A stretch of DNA of 64,000 nucleotides from Desulfohalobiaceae bacterium S24 (GCA_011389765.1 JAABTT010000007.1:1-64000); one strand, 5' to 3'. Shown: positions 46,372 through 57,099, counted from the first letter of the stretch. The notes: generated from the sequence alone by a model not told the origin. Made by a program: numbers and translations.

Positions 46372-46481
46372 AAAGACTTTAAGCTCTGCGTAATACGATT
46401 ACTTTGAATTCAAGACAAAGTCTGCTATAGAGCAAGTGGCCGGCAACAGACCGTGAAACCCGCAGATACAACAAACATACA

Positions 46482-48674
46482 ATGCAGACAATGCCAAAAC
46501 TCGAACGCCTTCAGGGCCAGATTGAACGGGTGACCTTCAGCAATGAAGACACCGGCTTTACCGTAGCCAAGGTCAAAGTCAAAGGCCGACGCGATCTGGT
46601 CACCGTTGTGGGAAGCATGACCGCCCCCATGGCCGGACAGGTCCTGCAGATGCAGGGCGAATGGACCCGGCATCCCAAATACGGAGAACAGTTCAATGCG
46701 CACGCCTGCACCTGCTCGGTCCCGGCCACGGCTGCCGGCATTCAGAAATACCTGTCCTCGGGTCTGATCAAAGGCATCGGTCCGGTCATGGCTAAGCGCA
46801 TCGTGACCAGATTTCAGGACCAGACCCTGGAGGTCATTGAGAACGAAACCGAAAAACTGAGCGCCATCGAAGGGATCGGGGACAAACGCATTGCCATGAT
46901 CAAAACAGCCTGGGAAGAGCAGAAAGAAGTCCGGGATGTGATGGTCTTTCTCCAGAGCCACGGGGTTTCAGCAACTTATGCCGCCAAGATCTTCAAGGCT
47001 TACGGCCGGGAGGCCATCGCCGTGGTCCAGGAAAATCCTTACCGGCTGGCCGAGGATATCTTCGGCATCGGCTTCGTCACCGCGGACCGCATCGCCCAAA
47101 AACTAGGTTTTGCCCTGGAATCGGAGTTTCGGATCAAGGCCGGCATCCTCTACGTGCTCCAACAGCTCGCCGACGAGGGCCATGTCTACTTCCCCAGAGA
47201 TCGGCTGGAGATCAAATGCGCCGAGATTCTGGAGGTTGCAGCGGAACTCGTATCCCAAGGCCTGGAAGCCCTCCGGGAGGCACGGGCCGTGGTCCTGGAA
47301 GAACTCGAACATCCGGATGAGGGAGCCCATACCGCGGTCTATCTTGTCAAATACCATTTTTCCGAGACCAGCATCGCCGCGAGACTCCAGGCCCTGATCC
47401 AGGCCCCCAAATCCATCCGTCCGGTGGAAGTGGACAAGGCCCTGGCCTGGGTCCAGGAGGTCCATGCCATGAATCTGGCCGCCAAACAGGCCGAGGCCGT
47501 AGGCAAGGCCCTGCAGGACAAGGTCCTGGTGATCACCGGAGGTCCGGGTACCGGCAAGAGTTTTCTCTTGAACGCCATCCTGAAAATCGTCAACCGGCTC
47601 GGCGCCCGAATCCTCCTGGCCGCTCCCACCGGGCGGGCCGCCAAGCGTATGAATGAGTCCACCGGGCATCAGGCCAAGACCGTCCACCGCCTCCTGGAAT
47701 TCGATTTCAGCAAAGGCGGCTTCAAGAAGGACCAGGCCCATCCCCTGAAGTGCGACCTGCTCATTATCGACGAAATGAGCATGGTGGACACCGTGCTCAT
47801 GCATCACCTGCTCAAGGCCGTGCGCCTGGACACCACCCTGATCCTGGTGGGGGACGTCAATCAGCTGCCCTCGGTGGGGGCGGGCAATGTCTTGAAGGAC
47901 ATCATCGCCTCGGGCAGCGTACCCACGGTGGAGCTGACCGAGATCTTCCGTCAGGCCAGGGAGAGTTCAATCATCGTCAACGCCCATCTGATCAACCAGG
48001 GCAGCTTTCCCTCACTCAAACCGCGGCAGGACAAACTGGACGATTTCTTTTTCATGCAGGAGGAGGATCCGGAGCAGGTCCTGGAGAAGATCACCCGCAT
48101 GGTCACGCAGCGCATCCCCCGGCGTTTCCGGCTGCATCCCGTCCGGGACATCCAGGTCCTCTCCCCCATGAACAAAGGCCTGCTCGGCGTCGCAAACCTG
48201 AACAGCCACCTCCAGGCCACGCTCAATCCCGGCGGCCCGGAACTCAACCGGGGAGGCAGGCTCCTGCGCGCCCGGGACAAAGTCATGCAGATCAAGAACA
48301 ACTACGACAAGGACGTCTTCAACGGCGACATCGGCACCATCCTGAGCATCGACTCCGAACTGCAGGAGGTCAAGATCCGCTTCGAAGACCGGACAGTGAG
48401 CTACGAATCCGGCGATCTGGACGAATTGGTCCTGGCCTATGCCGTGAGCATCCACAAGTCCCAGGGTTCGGACTATCCAGCCGTGATCATGCCCATCCTG
48501 ACCCAGCACTACATCATGCTCCAGCGCAACCTCATCTACACCGGCATCACCCGGGGCAAAAACCTGGTGGTCATGATCGGCACCAAAAAGGCCCTGGCCA
48601 TCGCTGTGAACAACGCCCAGACCCGAAAACGCTACACCGCCCTGGAGGAGCGCTTGCGCCGCAAGAGCAATTGA
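46482..48674 (+). CDS. recD2: RecD2-type SF1B helicase
   Basis: GGPGTGKSFLLNAIL; LIIDEMSMVD; VGDVNQLPSVGAGNVL; AYAVSIHKSQGSDYPAVI. Confidence 0.93.
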   Translation: MQTMPKLERLQGQIERVTFSNEDTGFTVAKVKVKGRRDLVTVVGSMTAPMAGQVLQMQGEWTRHPKYGEQFNAHACTCSVPATAAGIQKYLSSGLIKGIGPVMAKRIVTRFQDQTLEVIENETEKLSAIEGIGDKRIAMIKTAWEEQKEVRDVMVFLQSHGVSATYAAKIFKAYGREAIAVVQENPYRLAEDIFGIGFVTADRIAQKLGFALESEFRIKAGILYVLQQLADEGHVYFPRDRLEIKCAEILEVAAELVSQGLEALREARAVVLEELEHPDEGAHTAVYLVKYHFSETSIAARLQALIQAPKSIRPVEVDKALAWVQEVHAMNLAAKQAEAVGKALQDKVLVITGGPGTGKSFLLNAILKIVNRLGARILLAAPTGRAAKRMNESTGHQAKTVHRLLEFDFSKGGFKKDQAHPLKCDLLIIDEMSMVDTVLMHHLLKAVRLDTTLILVGDVNQLPSVGAGNVLKDIIASGSVPTVELTEIFRQARESSIIVNAHLINQGSFPSLKPRQDKLDDFFFMQEEDPEQVLEKITRMVTQRIPRRFRLHPVRDIQVLSPMNKGLLGVANLNSHLQATLNPGGPELNRGGRLLRARDKVMQIKNNYDKDVFNGDIGTILSIDSELQEVKIRFEDRTVSYESGDLDELVLAYAVSIHKSQGSDYPAVIMPILTQHYIMLQRNLIYTGITRGKNLVVMIGTKKALAIAVNNAQTRKRYTALEERLRRKSN

Positions 48675-48789
48675 CAGACAGGAATTGTAGTATTAATCAC
48701 GCGGGATGTTGGCAGATACAGGCGCTACTTTCCAATAGTGCGCTTGATCAGCCCGGAGTGAAAGGCCGCTTCTCATCCAAGGGGCTTGC

Positions 48790-49737
48790 TCAAGCAAAGA
48801 ACGTCCCGCAGTCTAAGGTCCTGGCCTCCACGGCCAGAGAGGCCATTTCCAGATAGGAATCCGCTTTGTCCGGGAGGGGATAGCGGATATTGTACTGCCG
48901 AAACCGCCATAAAGCAGTGGCCGCAGCAGCATACTCCATGAAATACCCCAACTGGTCCCGCTCCCTGTGGGCGAGTCGCCGCCCCTGCTGATAGCCGCCG
49001 AGGAGCGCTCGGATTCGTTCCGGATCAAAGCGCCCGTTTTTCGAGCAGCAGCCCACAGCGCTCATCCCCAGATCGAACAGGGTGTAATAGGAGCAGGCCT
49101 CCTCAAAATCCAGCACAGCGGCCAGGGCCTCGCCCTCAAACACCAGATTGTCCCAGAACAGGTCCCCGTGGATAAGGCCCTGCTCCAGGTCAGGATCGAT
49201 GTGCCCGCCAAGATAGGCCCGCCTCTCTTCCAGCCAGGGCTGGAAAGGATGCTCCGAATCCAGGGCCAGGAGTTCCTCCATGGCCTGGAACCCATAGGCA
49301 AAGGTTCCGGGCATACCCTCCAGGGGCGGCAGGGTGTGGAGCTCGGCCAGGGCCCGGCCCACCTGAGCCACCATTCCTGATGACAGGTCCTGGACAACCC
49401 TCCCCTGGATATATCCTTTGAGATAGACCGGCTTGCCCTCATGCTCAAGGTACAGCCCGCCCTGTTTGGTTTGCAGCACCCGGCTGGCCGGGAAGCCGTT
49501 TTTCTCCAAATACAGGAGGATCCGGGTCAATATATCGATTTCCTGCAGATTTTTTTCATCACAGACCGAGCAAATAAAGGTCCCGTTTTCCGTGGGGATC
49601 AAAAAGCTGGAATTGGCCTGTCCTCCTTCCATGGGGACTGGGTCTCCGCAGGATTCAAGGCCGTACTGCGCGAGGATGGATTGGGCCTCCGCGCGGGTCA
49701 TGTGTGTATAATTGGCCACGGGATCTCCCTTTTTCAA
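48790..49737 (-). CDS. Homoserine kinase-like phosphotransferase (ThrB type II)
   Basis: GLIHGDLFWDNLVFEGEALAAVLDFEEACSYYTLFDLGM; next to thrC. Confidence 0.82.
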   Translation of the reverse strand: MKKGDPVANYTHMTRAEAQSILAQYGLESCGDPVPMEGGQANSSFLIPTENGTFICSVCDEKNLQEIDILTRILLYLEKNGFPASRVLQTKQGGLYLEHEGKPVYLKGYIQGRVVQDLSSGMVAQVGRALAELHTLPPLEGMPGTFAYGFQAMEELLALDSEHPFQPWLEERRAYLGGHIDPDLEQGLIHGDLFWDNLVFEGEALAAVLDFEEACSYYTLFDLGMSAVGCCSKNGRFDPERIRALLGGYQQGRRLAHRERDQLGYFMEYAAAATALWRFRQYNIRYPLPDKADSYLEMASLAVEARTLDCGTFFA

Positions 49738-49753
49738 AAATGCTGGACTCTTT

Positions 49754-51193
49754 TCATGTCTTTAAGGCCTTCATGCCGGCAATGAGCCTGGGCTTGAGTT
49801 CCTCCAGGCTATGGACGGCGCCTCTTCGCGGCAGATCCGCCGCTGCCTGCAGAGCCGGATGACAGGCCTCCGGCGGCAGATCCTTCCCCCCCAAAGCCCG
49901 GGCCGTGACTCCCGGGAATTTCGCAGGATGGGCCGTGGCCATGCAGAGCACCGGGGCCTCCCTCTTCAGCTGATCCCGCAACTCACGGGCTGCGGCCACA
50001 GCCACCGCCCCGTGCGGATCGAGAAGATACCCGTCGGCCTCCCAGGTTGCTCTGATGGTGGACAGGGTCTGCGCATCAGACACGGAACAGGAAGCATAGC
50101 CTCTTTGAATGGCATCAGCGGTTTCCTGGTCCAGCCGGACCTCGCCTTCTTTATGAAACCGATCCATCCAGGCGGCAAGCTTTTCGGGGTCTCCGCCGGC
50201 CTGGAAGTAGAGGAAACGCCAGAAGTTGTAAGGGACCACGATATCAATGGCCGAGGACACGGTTTGAACGAGATCCCGCTTCTTGAAGACGCCGGTGGAA
50301 AAGGCGGTATGCAGGGCACTGTTGCGGTTGTTGGCGCAGATGAAGGTTGTAATGGGCACCCCCATCTCCCGGGCCAGATACCCGGCAAACAGATTGCCGA
50401 ACGCACCCGAGGGGACCGAAAACACGAGGGGATCGCCAATTCTTCGGCAGACCCTGCAATAGCCATACACATAATGAACCGACTGCATGAGCACCCGGCA
50501 CCAGTTGATGGAATTCACGCTGGACAGACCCAGATCCCGGACCAGAGCTGCATCGGAAAACAGCCCGGCCACAATCAGGTCCAGATCGTCCCCGCCGTCC
50601 GGGCAGTCCGTGACCCCCACGGCATGGATATTCCCTTCGCTCAGGGTGGTCATCTGCCGCTCCTGTTCGTCGGTGATCATACCCTCTGGATAAAGGGGCC
50701 AGCAGTCGATGCTTGATTTTCCTGCTGCGGCATAGGCAGCGGCAGGGCCTGTATCTCCGGTGGTCGCCAGGACCAGATTCAGATGGCCGCCCCGCCGTTT
50801 GAGGATATAGTCCATGGTGTTGATCAAAAATCCCATGGCAATGTCCTTGAAAGACAGGGTCGGACCGCGGAAGAGTTCCAGGACAAACAGGCCCTCATCT
50901 CCCGGCAGGGGAACCACAGGCATGATCTCCGGATGTTCGAAGTCCTGAAAACTGGCTTCTATCAGTTGTTTCAGGTCCTTGGCCGGGACCGTCTCCCTGT
51001 CGATAAATAAAGACAGAATCTCAAAGGCCAGATCGGGATAGGACAAGCCGGCCCAGGCCTTTAGCTGCTCTGGTGAAATCCTGGGGATGGCGGTGGGGAC
51101 AAACAGCCCCCCGTCGTCGGCAAAGCCTTTGAGCACCGCCTCCTCAAAACCGACAGGGGCCACGCCGCCCCTGGTGCTGACATACTGTTTCAT
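49754..51193 (-). CDS. thrC: Threonine synthase
   Basis: YVSTRGGVAPVGFEEAVLKGFADDGGLFVP; GPTLSFKDIAMGFL; ATTGDTGPAA. Confidence 0.93.
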   Translation of the reverse strand: MKQYVSTRGGVAPVGFEEAVLKGFADDGGLFVPTAIPRISPEQLKAWAGLSYPDLAFEILSLFIDRETVPAKDLKQLIEASFQDFEHPEIMPVVPLPGDEGLFVLELFRGPTLSFKDIAMGFLINTMDYILKRRGGHLNLVLATTGDTGPAAAYAAAGKSSIDCWPLYPEGMITDEQERQMTTLSEGNIHAVGVTDCPDGGDDLDLIVAGLFSDAALVRDLGLSSVNSINWCRVLMQSVHYVYGYCRVCRRIGDPLVFSVPSGAFGNLFAGYLAREMGVPITTFICANNRNSALHTAFSTGVFKKRDLVQTVSSAIDIVVPYNFWRFLYFQAGGDPEKLAAWMDRFHKEGEVRLDQETADAIQRGYASCSVSDAQTLSTIRATWEADGYLLDPHGAVAVAAARELRDQLKREAPVLCMATAHPAKFPGVTARALGGKDLPPEACHPALQAAADLPRRGAVHSLEELKPRLIAGMKALKT

Positions 51194-51293
51194 GTACAGA
51201 ACTCCCTATACTTACGCTCGTCATACATTGAGGTTTTGCCTGTTCGAAAATCCTGGCAGCTGATGCTTGAAATTTCGGGTGTCGGGTGTCGGG

Positions 51294-51322
51294 TGTCAGC
51301 GCGGCCGATGGCCACGCTGACA
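51294..51322. repeat. Hairpin adjacent to heptameric repeat, upstream of thrC
   Basis: TGTCAGCGCGGCC GAT GGCCACGCTGACA. Confidence 0.75.
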
Positions 51323-51442
51323 CATAACTATTTAAAATGAACAAAAATACACGATCGGTCTCTTGATCTGATTTTGAATCTAATGCTGCCAGTTTGATCA
51401 ATGCAGAACCTTACAGTGCAAACAAGAGATTACAGGTCAGAG

Positions 51443-51721
51443 AACCGGTCACAGGGTTCTCTTTCGCGACCTCGCTGGGAGGCTCTTTGGTGTTCTTAGG
51501 CTTGCTAGCCGGGGGAAACCGGACCGTGGCTTCAGCTTGCAACTCGAAGAAAGAAAAAGATTTTCATCGAAGAAAAGGCAGTTTGCCAAAGAACAAAACA
51601 AAGAGTCCGGAGGGGGCAAAGATCCCCCGTGAGCAAGCCTTAGAAAACCAAGAGCCGGAAGCGTTAGAGCGAAAGAGAGCTCTGTGATCGGTTCGTGGCA
51701 TCAGCTGAAGTTTCATATGAG
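51443..51721. repeat. MITE-like element with long imperfect inverted repeats (51443-51506 / 51632-51693)
   Basis: Reverse complement AGCAAGCCTAAGAACACCAAAGAGCC...GCGAAAGAGAACCCTGTGACCGGTT vs AGCAAGCCTTAGAAAACCAAGAGCC...GCGAAAGAGAGCTCTGTGATCGGTT. Confidence 0.75.
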
Positions 51722-51980
51722 CGACGCCTCTGGCCGCCGGACCGGCCAGTCTGATCGAGGATGAAACTTCGATATCTTACGTGAAGTTTCACAAGAGGTT
51801 TTAAAATCTTTATATAGATTTATCTTTCTTTTTCTGACACCAGAAACCTGAAACCCCAAAAACATCCAATTTTAGCAACATTCCAAACATTGCCAATTAT
51901 TTTAAAGTCCTAAGATTCAACGTTGTAATGTCGGTACGAGGTCTGAATTATGCTTGGGATTATGAGGAGAGATTAACCGA

Positions 51981-52928
51981 TTAGTCCAAGGCCGCGCAGA
52001 CCGCCGAGGCAATCTGGACATCCTGGACCGCCACACCGGTCAGGTCAACAACACAGATACTATCTGCCTGCAATGCCGCCAGATCGGGACGGGCAATCAC
52101 CCGGCCCAGCTCCAGGATACCCTCTTCGGCAATCGCCCCGGCAGCCAGGGCCTTGGAAATTTCACCCCGTTCCCGGCATTGGCTGAGGCTGTCCGCCACC
52201 AGAACATCCGCTTTTCCTAAAATTTCCGGATCAAGCTCCTGTTTATCCGGCGTATCCGAGCCCACGGCCGTGATCAGGGTCCCGGGACGGATATCCCCGG
52301 CCTGGAGCAGGGGGACAGTGGACGGCGTGGTACTCACAATGAGGTTGGAGGCCGCGGCCACCCGGGCCGGAGTCTCTTCAAGCCGGACCTCGAAACCTTG
52401 GTCCTGCATCTTCTGCCGGTACTTCTCCGCATGTTCCGGGGTCCGGCCCCAGACATGGACCTTTCTGCAATCGCAGACCTTTTGTAAAGCATTCAGCTGC
52501 ATGCCGGCCTGGATCCCGGTGCCGAGAATGCCGATGCCTTCAACAGACCAAGGCTGCAGATATTTGGCCGCAATCCGGCCGGCCAGGGCGGTTCGGACAT
52601 TGGTCAAATAGCCCTCATCCAGAAGAATGGTCTGCAGCATGCCTGTCTTCTGGGAAAACACCAGCATTAGCCCGGAACTGGACGACAGTCCCAATTGCGG
52701 ATTGTTGTAAAAGCCGGAGGCTATTTTAATGACGTAGGAATCCTGATTTTTGATATACCCGTATTTGATATGAGTATCACCCGGCGGATCATCAAACAGC
52801 AGCTCCCCAACCGGAGGCACCACCACCTGATTGTTGGAGTAGGCCACAAATCCCTGTTCAATAGCTTCCGTGGCATCCAGTTGGTCTATGACCGCTTGCA
52901 TTTCCCTCAGTTGCACCACCTTGACCAT
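51981..52928 (-). CDS. Ornithine cyclodeaminase / mu-crystallin family protein
   Basis: IGILGTGIQAGMQLNALQKV; ATG 52928 has an AGGAGG SD. Confidence 0.9.
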   Translation of the reverse strand: MVKVVQLREMQAVIDQLDATEAIEQGFVAYSNNQVVVPPVGELLFDDPPGDTHIKYGYIKNQDSYVIKIASGFYNNPQLGLSSSSGLMLVFSQKTGMLQTILLDEGYLTNVRTALAGRIAAKYLQPWSVEGIGILGTGIQAGMQLNALQKVCDCRKVHVWGRTPEHAEKYRQKMQDQGFEVRLEETPARVAAASNLIVSTTPSTVPLLQAGDIRPGTLITAVGSDTPDKQELDPEILGKADVLVADSLSQCRERGEISKALAAGAIAEEGILELGRVIARPDLAALQADSICVVDLTGVAVQDVQIASAVCAALD

Positions 52929-53166
52929 GTCACCCTCCTTTTTTAACCTGGCAAGCAACCTATCCCGCACCAGGGTATCAGTCAAGCCAAAGCGCAAACG
53001 CAAAGGCGCAGGCAGGGTAAAGCCCTTGACCGGGGATGCACTCAGGGATACAGTGCAGGATCAGACCTGAATAGTCTTGGACGAGGCGCAGCCCGACGAA
53101 TAATGTTTTCGGGTCTCGCCAGGGTCCTTCCGACTCCCTGACTGAATAACCCTCAGCCCTGCACTC

Positions 53167-55260
53167 ATGAAGAAACTCCGTTTGATCATCATCATTCTCG
53201 CCCTGCAGGCCGTGTTGTTCGCCGCCATCGGCGCTTTCCTCCTGTTCAGCTCCTATCAGGGAGCCGCCATCCAGAAAGCCGAACAACAGGTTTTGACCAA
53301 GGCTCTGATGGTCAAAAGAAACCTGAATTCCTTTCTCACCCAGCACATCAAACCGGTTCGCACCCTCTCCAGGATGGAAGAACTCAGCCGGGCCCTGCAC
53401 CGGCCCGACACCCGAACTCTTGAGCAGGCCAATGCCATTCTGGACATTTTTCAAGCCTCTCTTGATGTGGATGTCTGCTACCTAATGGACCGGAATGGCC
53501 GGACCATAGCCACCAGCAACCGCCGGGACCCGGATAGTTTCCTGCATCAGAATTTCGCCTTCCGCCCCTATTTTCAAGAAGCCCTGCACAGGCAGCCCAT
53601 GACCTACCTGGCCCTGGGCACGACCTCCCATAAGCGCGGGGTTTACTCCAGCCATCCCGTGTATGGCCCGGAAGAATCGCCTCCCCTTGGTGTGGCCGTG
53701 ATCAAGGCCTCCATTGAATATATTGAATCCGAACTCCTGAACGCCTCCGAGCAGGTCTTTCTGGTGACCGACCCCAATGGGGTGATCTTTATCACCAACA
53801 AGCAGGAATGGCTCTACCGAACCACGAAGCCACTGACGCAGGCAACCCGTCGAAAACTCCGCGACTCCAAGCAATTCGGCCCCGGACCCTGGCAATGGAC
53901 CGGCCTGCAATTCAATGGGCAAAACGTCCGGGGCCCTGACGACAGTGTCTATGCTTCCTATACCCGGGACATTGAATCCTTTCCCGGCTGGAAGCTTACC
54001 TTTCTGCACAACACGAACAGAATCTCCGGGCTGTTTCAGGCCCCCCTGTTCCGAATCAGCAGCGTCTTCATCCTGGTTTTCTGCTGCCTCATTGCCCTGT
54101 CGGTCTATCTCCTGTACCGGCGGGCCGGGCAGGAGCTGAACACCAGGACCCGTATTGAGGCGGAACTGAGGAAAAGTGAGGACAACTACCGCTCCATCTA
54201 TCACAACACCCCGGCCATGCTCCATTCCATCGACGCCGACTACACACTGATCAGCGTCAGCGATTACTGGCTGGAGGCCACCGGATATGAGCGGGATGAG
54301 GTGATCGGGAAAAAACTGACTGATTTTTTCTCCCCGGAATCAAAAGAACTGGCCGAGCAAACCTTTCTGCCCTCGTTTTTCAAGACCGGAAAAAACCAGA
54401 ACATCCCCTACCAGTTGTTGAAAAAAAACGGGACCATCATGGACATTTCCCTGTCCTGCATCGGCATTCAGGATGAACAGGGCCGGATCGTGAGAAGTCT
54501 GGCCATTTCTGTGGACGTCACCGACCACAACCGGGCCCAGCAGGAACTCAAGGAGGCCAAAGAGGCCTTGAGCGCCTATTCCAAGAACCTTGAGCAGATC
54601 GTCCGGGAGCGGACCCGGGAGCTGAAAAAGCTTTCCTCGGATATCATCTCCAGTCAGGAAAAGGAGCGGGCGGCTATTTCCAGGGAGCTGCACGATGAAC
54701 TCGGACAGATGCTCACCGCCCTGCGCATGGACTCGGTCTGGCTGGAGAAGCAGCTCCGGGCCGGCTTCCCGGAAGCGGCCGAGCGGGCGGCGGTTTTGGG
54801 GCAAAACATCGACAAGACCCTGGATGACGTCCGCACGATGTCCTTTCAACTCAGACCAGGCGTCCTGGATGACTTGGGGCTGGTGGACGCCCTGGAGTCC
54901 CTGGCCCTGTATTATGAAAAACGGGTGGACATGAGTTTTGTCTTTGAACACGACGACTTGTATCATCTGGAAGCCACGGCCTCCACCGCCGTCTACCGTA
55001 TTGTTCAGGAGGCCCTGACCAATGCCGTACGCCATTCCCGGGCCTCCCAGGTGGAGATCAGGCTTTTTGCCGAGAACAGCACCCTCTGTGTGGAGGTCAC
55101 GGACGATGGGCAGGGATTTATTCCGCAGAAGACCCGGCCTAGCGGGTTCGGGATAACCGGCATGCAGGAGCGGGCCGATCTTATCCGGGGCAAGCTCAGC
55201 ATCGACTCCGCTCCCAACCAGGGGACCCGGATCTTTTGTACCCTCCCGCTTGACACATGA
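53167..55260 (+). CDS. Membrane sensor histidine kinase (dCache-like sensor, PAS, HisKA_3)
   Basis: Two TMs; PAS YRSIYHNTPAMLHSID; AAISRELHDELGQMLTAL; DDGQGFIPQKTRPSGFGITGMQER. Confidence 0.92.
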   Translation: MKKLRLIIIILALQAVLFAAIGAFLLFSSYQGAAIQKAEQQVLTKALMVKRNLNSFLTQHIKPVRTLSRMEELSRALHRPDTRTLEQANAILDIFQASLDVDVCYLMDRNGRTIATSNRRDPDSFLHQNFAFRPYFQEALHRQPMTYLALGTTSHKRGVYSSHPVYGPEESPPLGVAVIKASIEYIESELLNASEQVFLVTDPNGVIFITNKQEWLYRTTKPLTQATRRKLRDSKQFGPGPWQWTGLQFNGQNVRGPDDSVYASYTRDIESFPGWKLTFLHNTNRISGLFQAPLFRISSVFILVFCCLIALSVYLLYRRAGQELNTRTRIEAELRKSEDNYRSIYHNTPAMLHSIDADYTLISVSDYWLEATGYERDEVIGKKLTDFFSPESKELAEQTFLPSFFKTGKNQNIPYQLLKKNGTIMDISLSCIGIQDEQGRIVRSLAISVDVTDHNRAQQELKEAKEALSAYSKNLEQIVRERTRELKKLSSDIISSQEKERAAISRELHDELGQMLTALRMDSVWLEKQLRAGFPEAAERAAVLGQNIDKTLDDVRTMSFQLRPGVLDDLGLVDALESLALYYEKRVDMSFVFEHDDLYHLEATASTAVYRIVQEALTNAVRHSRASQVEIRLFAENSTLCVEVTDDGQGFIPQKTRPSGFGITGMQERADLIRGKLSIDSAPNQGTRIFCTLPLDT

Positions 55261-55270
55261 GGATTACAGC

Positions 55271-55933
55271 ATGACACGCCCCGGTTCAAACAAAACCATC
55301 CAGGTCCTCTTGGCCGACGACCACAGCATCGTCCTCAGCGGCCTCAAACGGATCGTAGAAGAATGCCCGGAAATGGAGGTTGTGGCCGAGGCCGACAATG
55401 GGCATGACGCCATGCGGCTTGTCTTCGAAACAGAACTCGATGTCGCGGTCCTGGATATTTCCATGCCCGGCTACGACGGGCTGGAGGTCCTCAGCCAGAT
55501 CCGGGCGGCCAAACCCGAACTCCCGGTTATCATCCTGACCATGCATGAAGAAGAACACTACATCTTTCGGGCCCTGGAGGCCGGAGCCAAAGGCTATATC
55601 ACCAAACGGGCCGCTCCGGAGCAACTGGTTTCCGCCATTCGCCAGACTGCGGCCGGGAAAAGCTACATCCCCGAAGACATTGCCGAGCTGCTGGCCATCA
55701 GGCTGGCCAAAGGCGCCCGGACCAACACCCCCCTGGACAATCTCTCCCTGCGCGAGATGCAGGTCCTGCGCAACCTGGCCCTGGGTCTGACCAATAAGGA
55801 AATCGCCGAGAATTATCATATCAGCGTCAAAACCGTGGACACCTACCGGCTCAGGATCCTCAAGAAACTCAATCTCCGCAACAACGCCGACATCTCCCGT
55901 TTCGCCATCAGCCAGAACCTCATCGAGCATTAA
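55271..55933 (+). CDS. NarL/LuxR-family response regulator
   Basis: VLLADDHSIVLSGLKRIVEE; LSLREMQVLRNLALGLTNKEIAENYHISVKTVDTYR. Confidence 0.93.
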   Translation: MTRPGSNKTIQVLLADDHSIVLSGLKRIVEECPEMEVVAEADNGHDAMRLVFETELDVAVLDISMPGYDGLEVLSQIRAAKPELPVIILTMHEEEHYIFRALEAGAKGYITKRAAPEQLVSAIRQTAAGKSYIPEDIAELLAIRLAKGARTNTPLDNLSLREMQVLRNLALGLTNKEIAENYHISVKTVDTYRLRILKKLNLRNNADISRFAISQNLIEH

Positions 55934-55959
55934 TAATTCAGACGGCCGGCTGAATTATT
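55932..55959 (+). terminator. Hairpin after response regulator
   Basis: AATAATTCAG ACGGCCGG CTGAATTATT. Confidence 0.6.
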
Positions 55960-56088
55960 TGTCAGAAGATTTCCGACACACACTTCAGAAGCATTCCCAC
56001 TATTTTTTTCCGACGAAGACTTGACCTCTTGCTTGGCCCCCGCTATGCTGCGGTATCTTATTAATCATCCAAAGAACAGGAGGAGAAC

Positions 56089-57099
56089 ATGAAAAGATGC
56101 ATCTTTTTCGCAAGCGCACTGGTTCTGTGTCTGGCTCTTTTCGCCCCGCCGGTCATGGCCGACAAAACCTTCAAAATCCGCTTTTCGCATGTGGTTTCGG
56201 AGAACACCCCCAAGGGTTGGGCGGCCAACGAGTTTGCCAAACGGGTCAATGAGGCCCTGGACGGCAAGGTCGAGGTCAAAGTCTTCCCCAACGCCCAGCT
56301 TTACGGGGACAATCAGGCCATTGAAGCCCTGTCCGCCGGATTCATCGAAATGGCCGCCCCCTCTTCCGCCAAATTCGTGGGTTCGGTCCCGGCCCTGCAG
56401 CTCTTTGACATGCCCTTCCTCTTTGCCAATCTCGGGGTGGTCCACGATGTGGTCGACGGGGCCATTGGCGATGAAATCCGCACCATGTTCGAAGAACGCG
56501 GCCTGGGCATCAAGCTCATGACCTTCTGGGACAACGCCTTCAAGCAGTTCAGCTGCAATGTCCGGCCCCTGCTGGAACCCAAGGATTTCGAAGGCGTCAA
56601 ATTCCGAATCATGAGTTCCGACGTGCTCGAAGCCCAGATGAAAGCCCTGGGCGCGGTCGGCCTGAAGCTGCCCTTTTCCGAGGTCTACAACGCCCTGGAG
56701 CAGGGGGTCGTCGACGGCCAGGAGAACACCGCCTCCAACATCTACACCAAGCGCTTCCACGAGGTGCAGAAGTACCTGACCTTTTCCAACCATGGCTATA
56801 TCGGCTACGCCGTGATCATCAACCAGAAATTCTGGAACTCTCTGCCCGCGGAATACCAGGAGACCATCTCCACGATCCTGACCGAGGTCACAGCGGAAGC
56901 CCGCAAAAAAGGGGTTGAGCTGGATAAGGAGCAGTCCGCCCTGATCAGGGAATACGCGGAAAAAGGCGGCGATCTGGAGATCTTTGAACTGAACGAGGAA
57001 CAGACCGACAAACTGCAGGCCGCCATGAAGCCGGTGCACACGCAGTTCTCCGATGTGGTGCCTCCCAGATGGGTCGAAAAAATCAAAACCATGAAATAG
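56089..57099 (+). CDS. dctP: TRAP transporter substrate-binding protein (DctP)
   Basis: Signal peptide; FKIRFSHVVSENTPKGWAANEFAKRVNEALDGKVEVKVFPNAQLYGD. Confidence 0.93.
   Translation: MKRCIFFASALVLCLALFAPPVMADKTFKIRFSHVVSENTPKGWAANEFAKRVNEALDGKVEVKVFPNAQLYGDNQAIEALSAGFIEMAAPSSAKFVGSVPALQLFDMPFLFANLGVVHDVVDGAIGDEIRTMFEERGLGIKLMTFWDNAFKQFSCNVRPLLEPKDFEGVKFRIMSSDVLEAQMKALGAVGLKLPFSEVYNALEQGVVDGQENTASNIYTKRFHEVQKYLTFSNHGYIGYAVIINQKFWNSLPAEYQETISTILTEVTAEARKKGVELDKEQSALIREYAEKGGDLEIFELNEEQTDKLQAAMKPVHTQFSDVVPPRWVEKIKTMK

Noticed and set aside
51394-51687. 97-aa ORF as a protein gene
   Set aside because: Lies inside the inverted-repeat element and its C-terminus is encoded by the shared repeat; coding status not supported.
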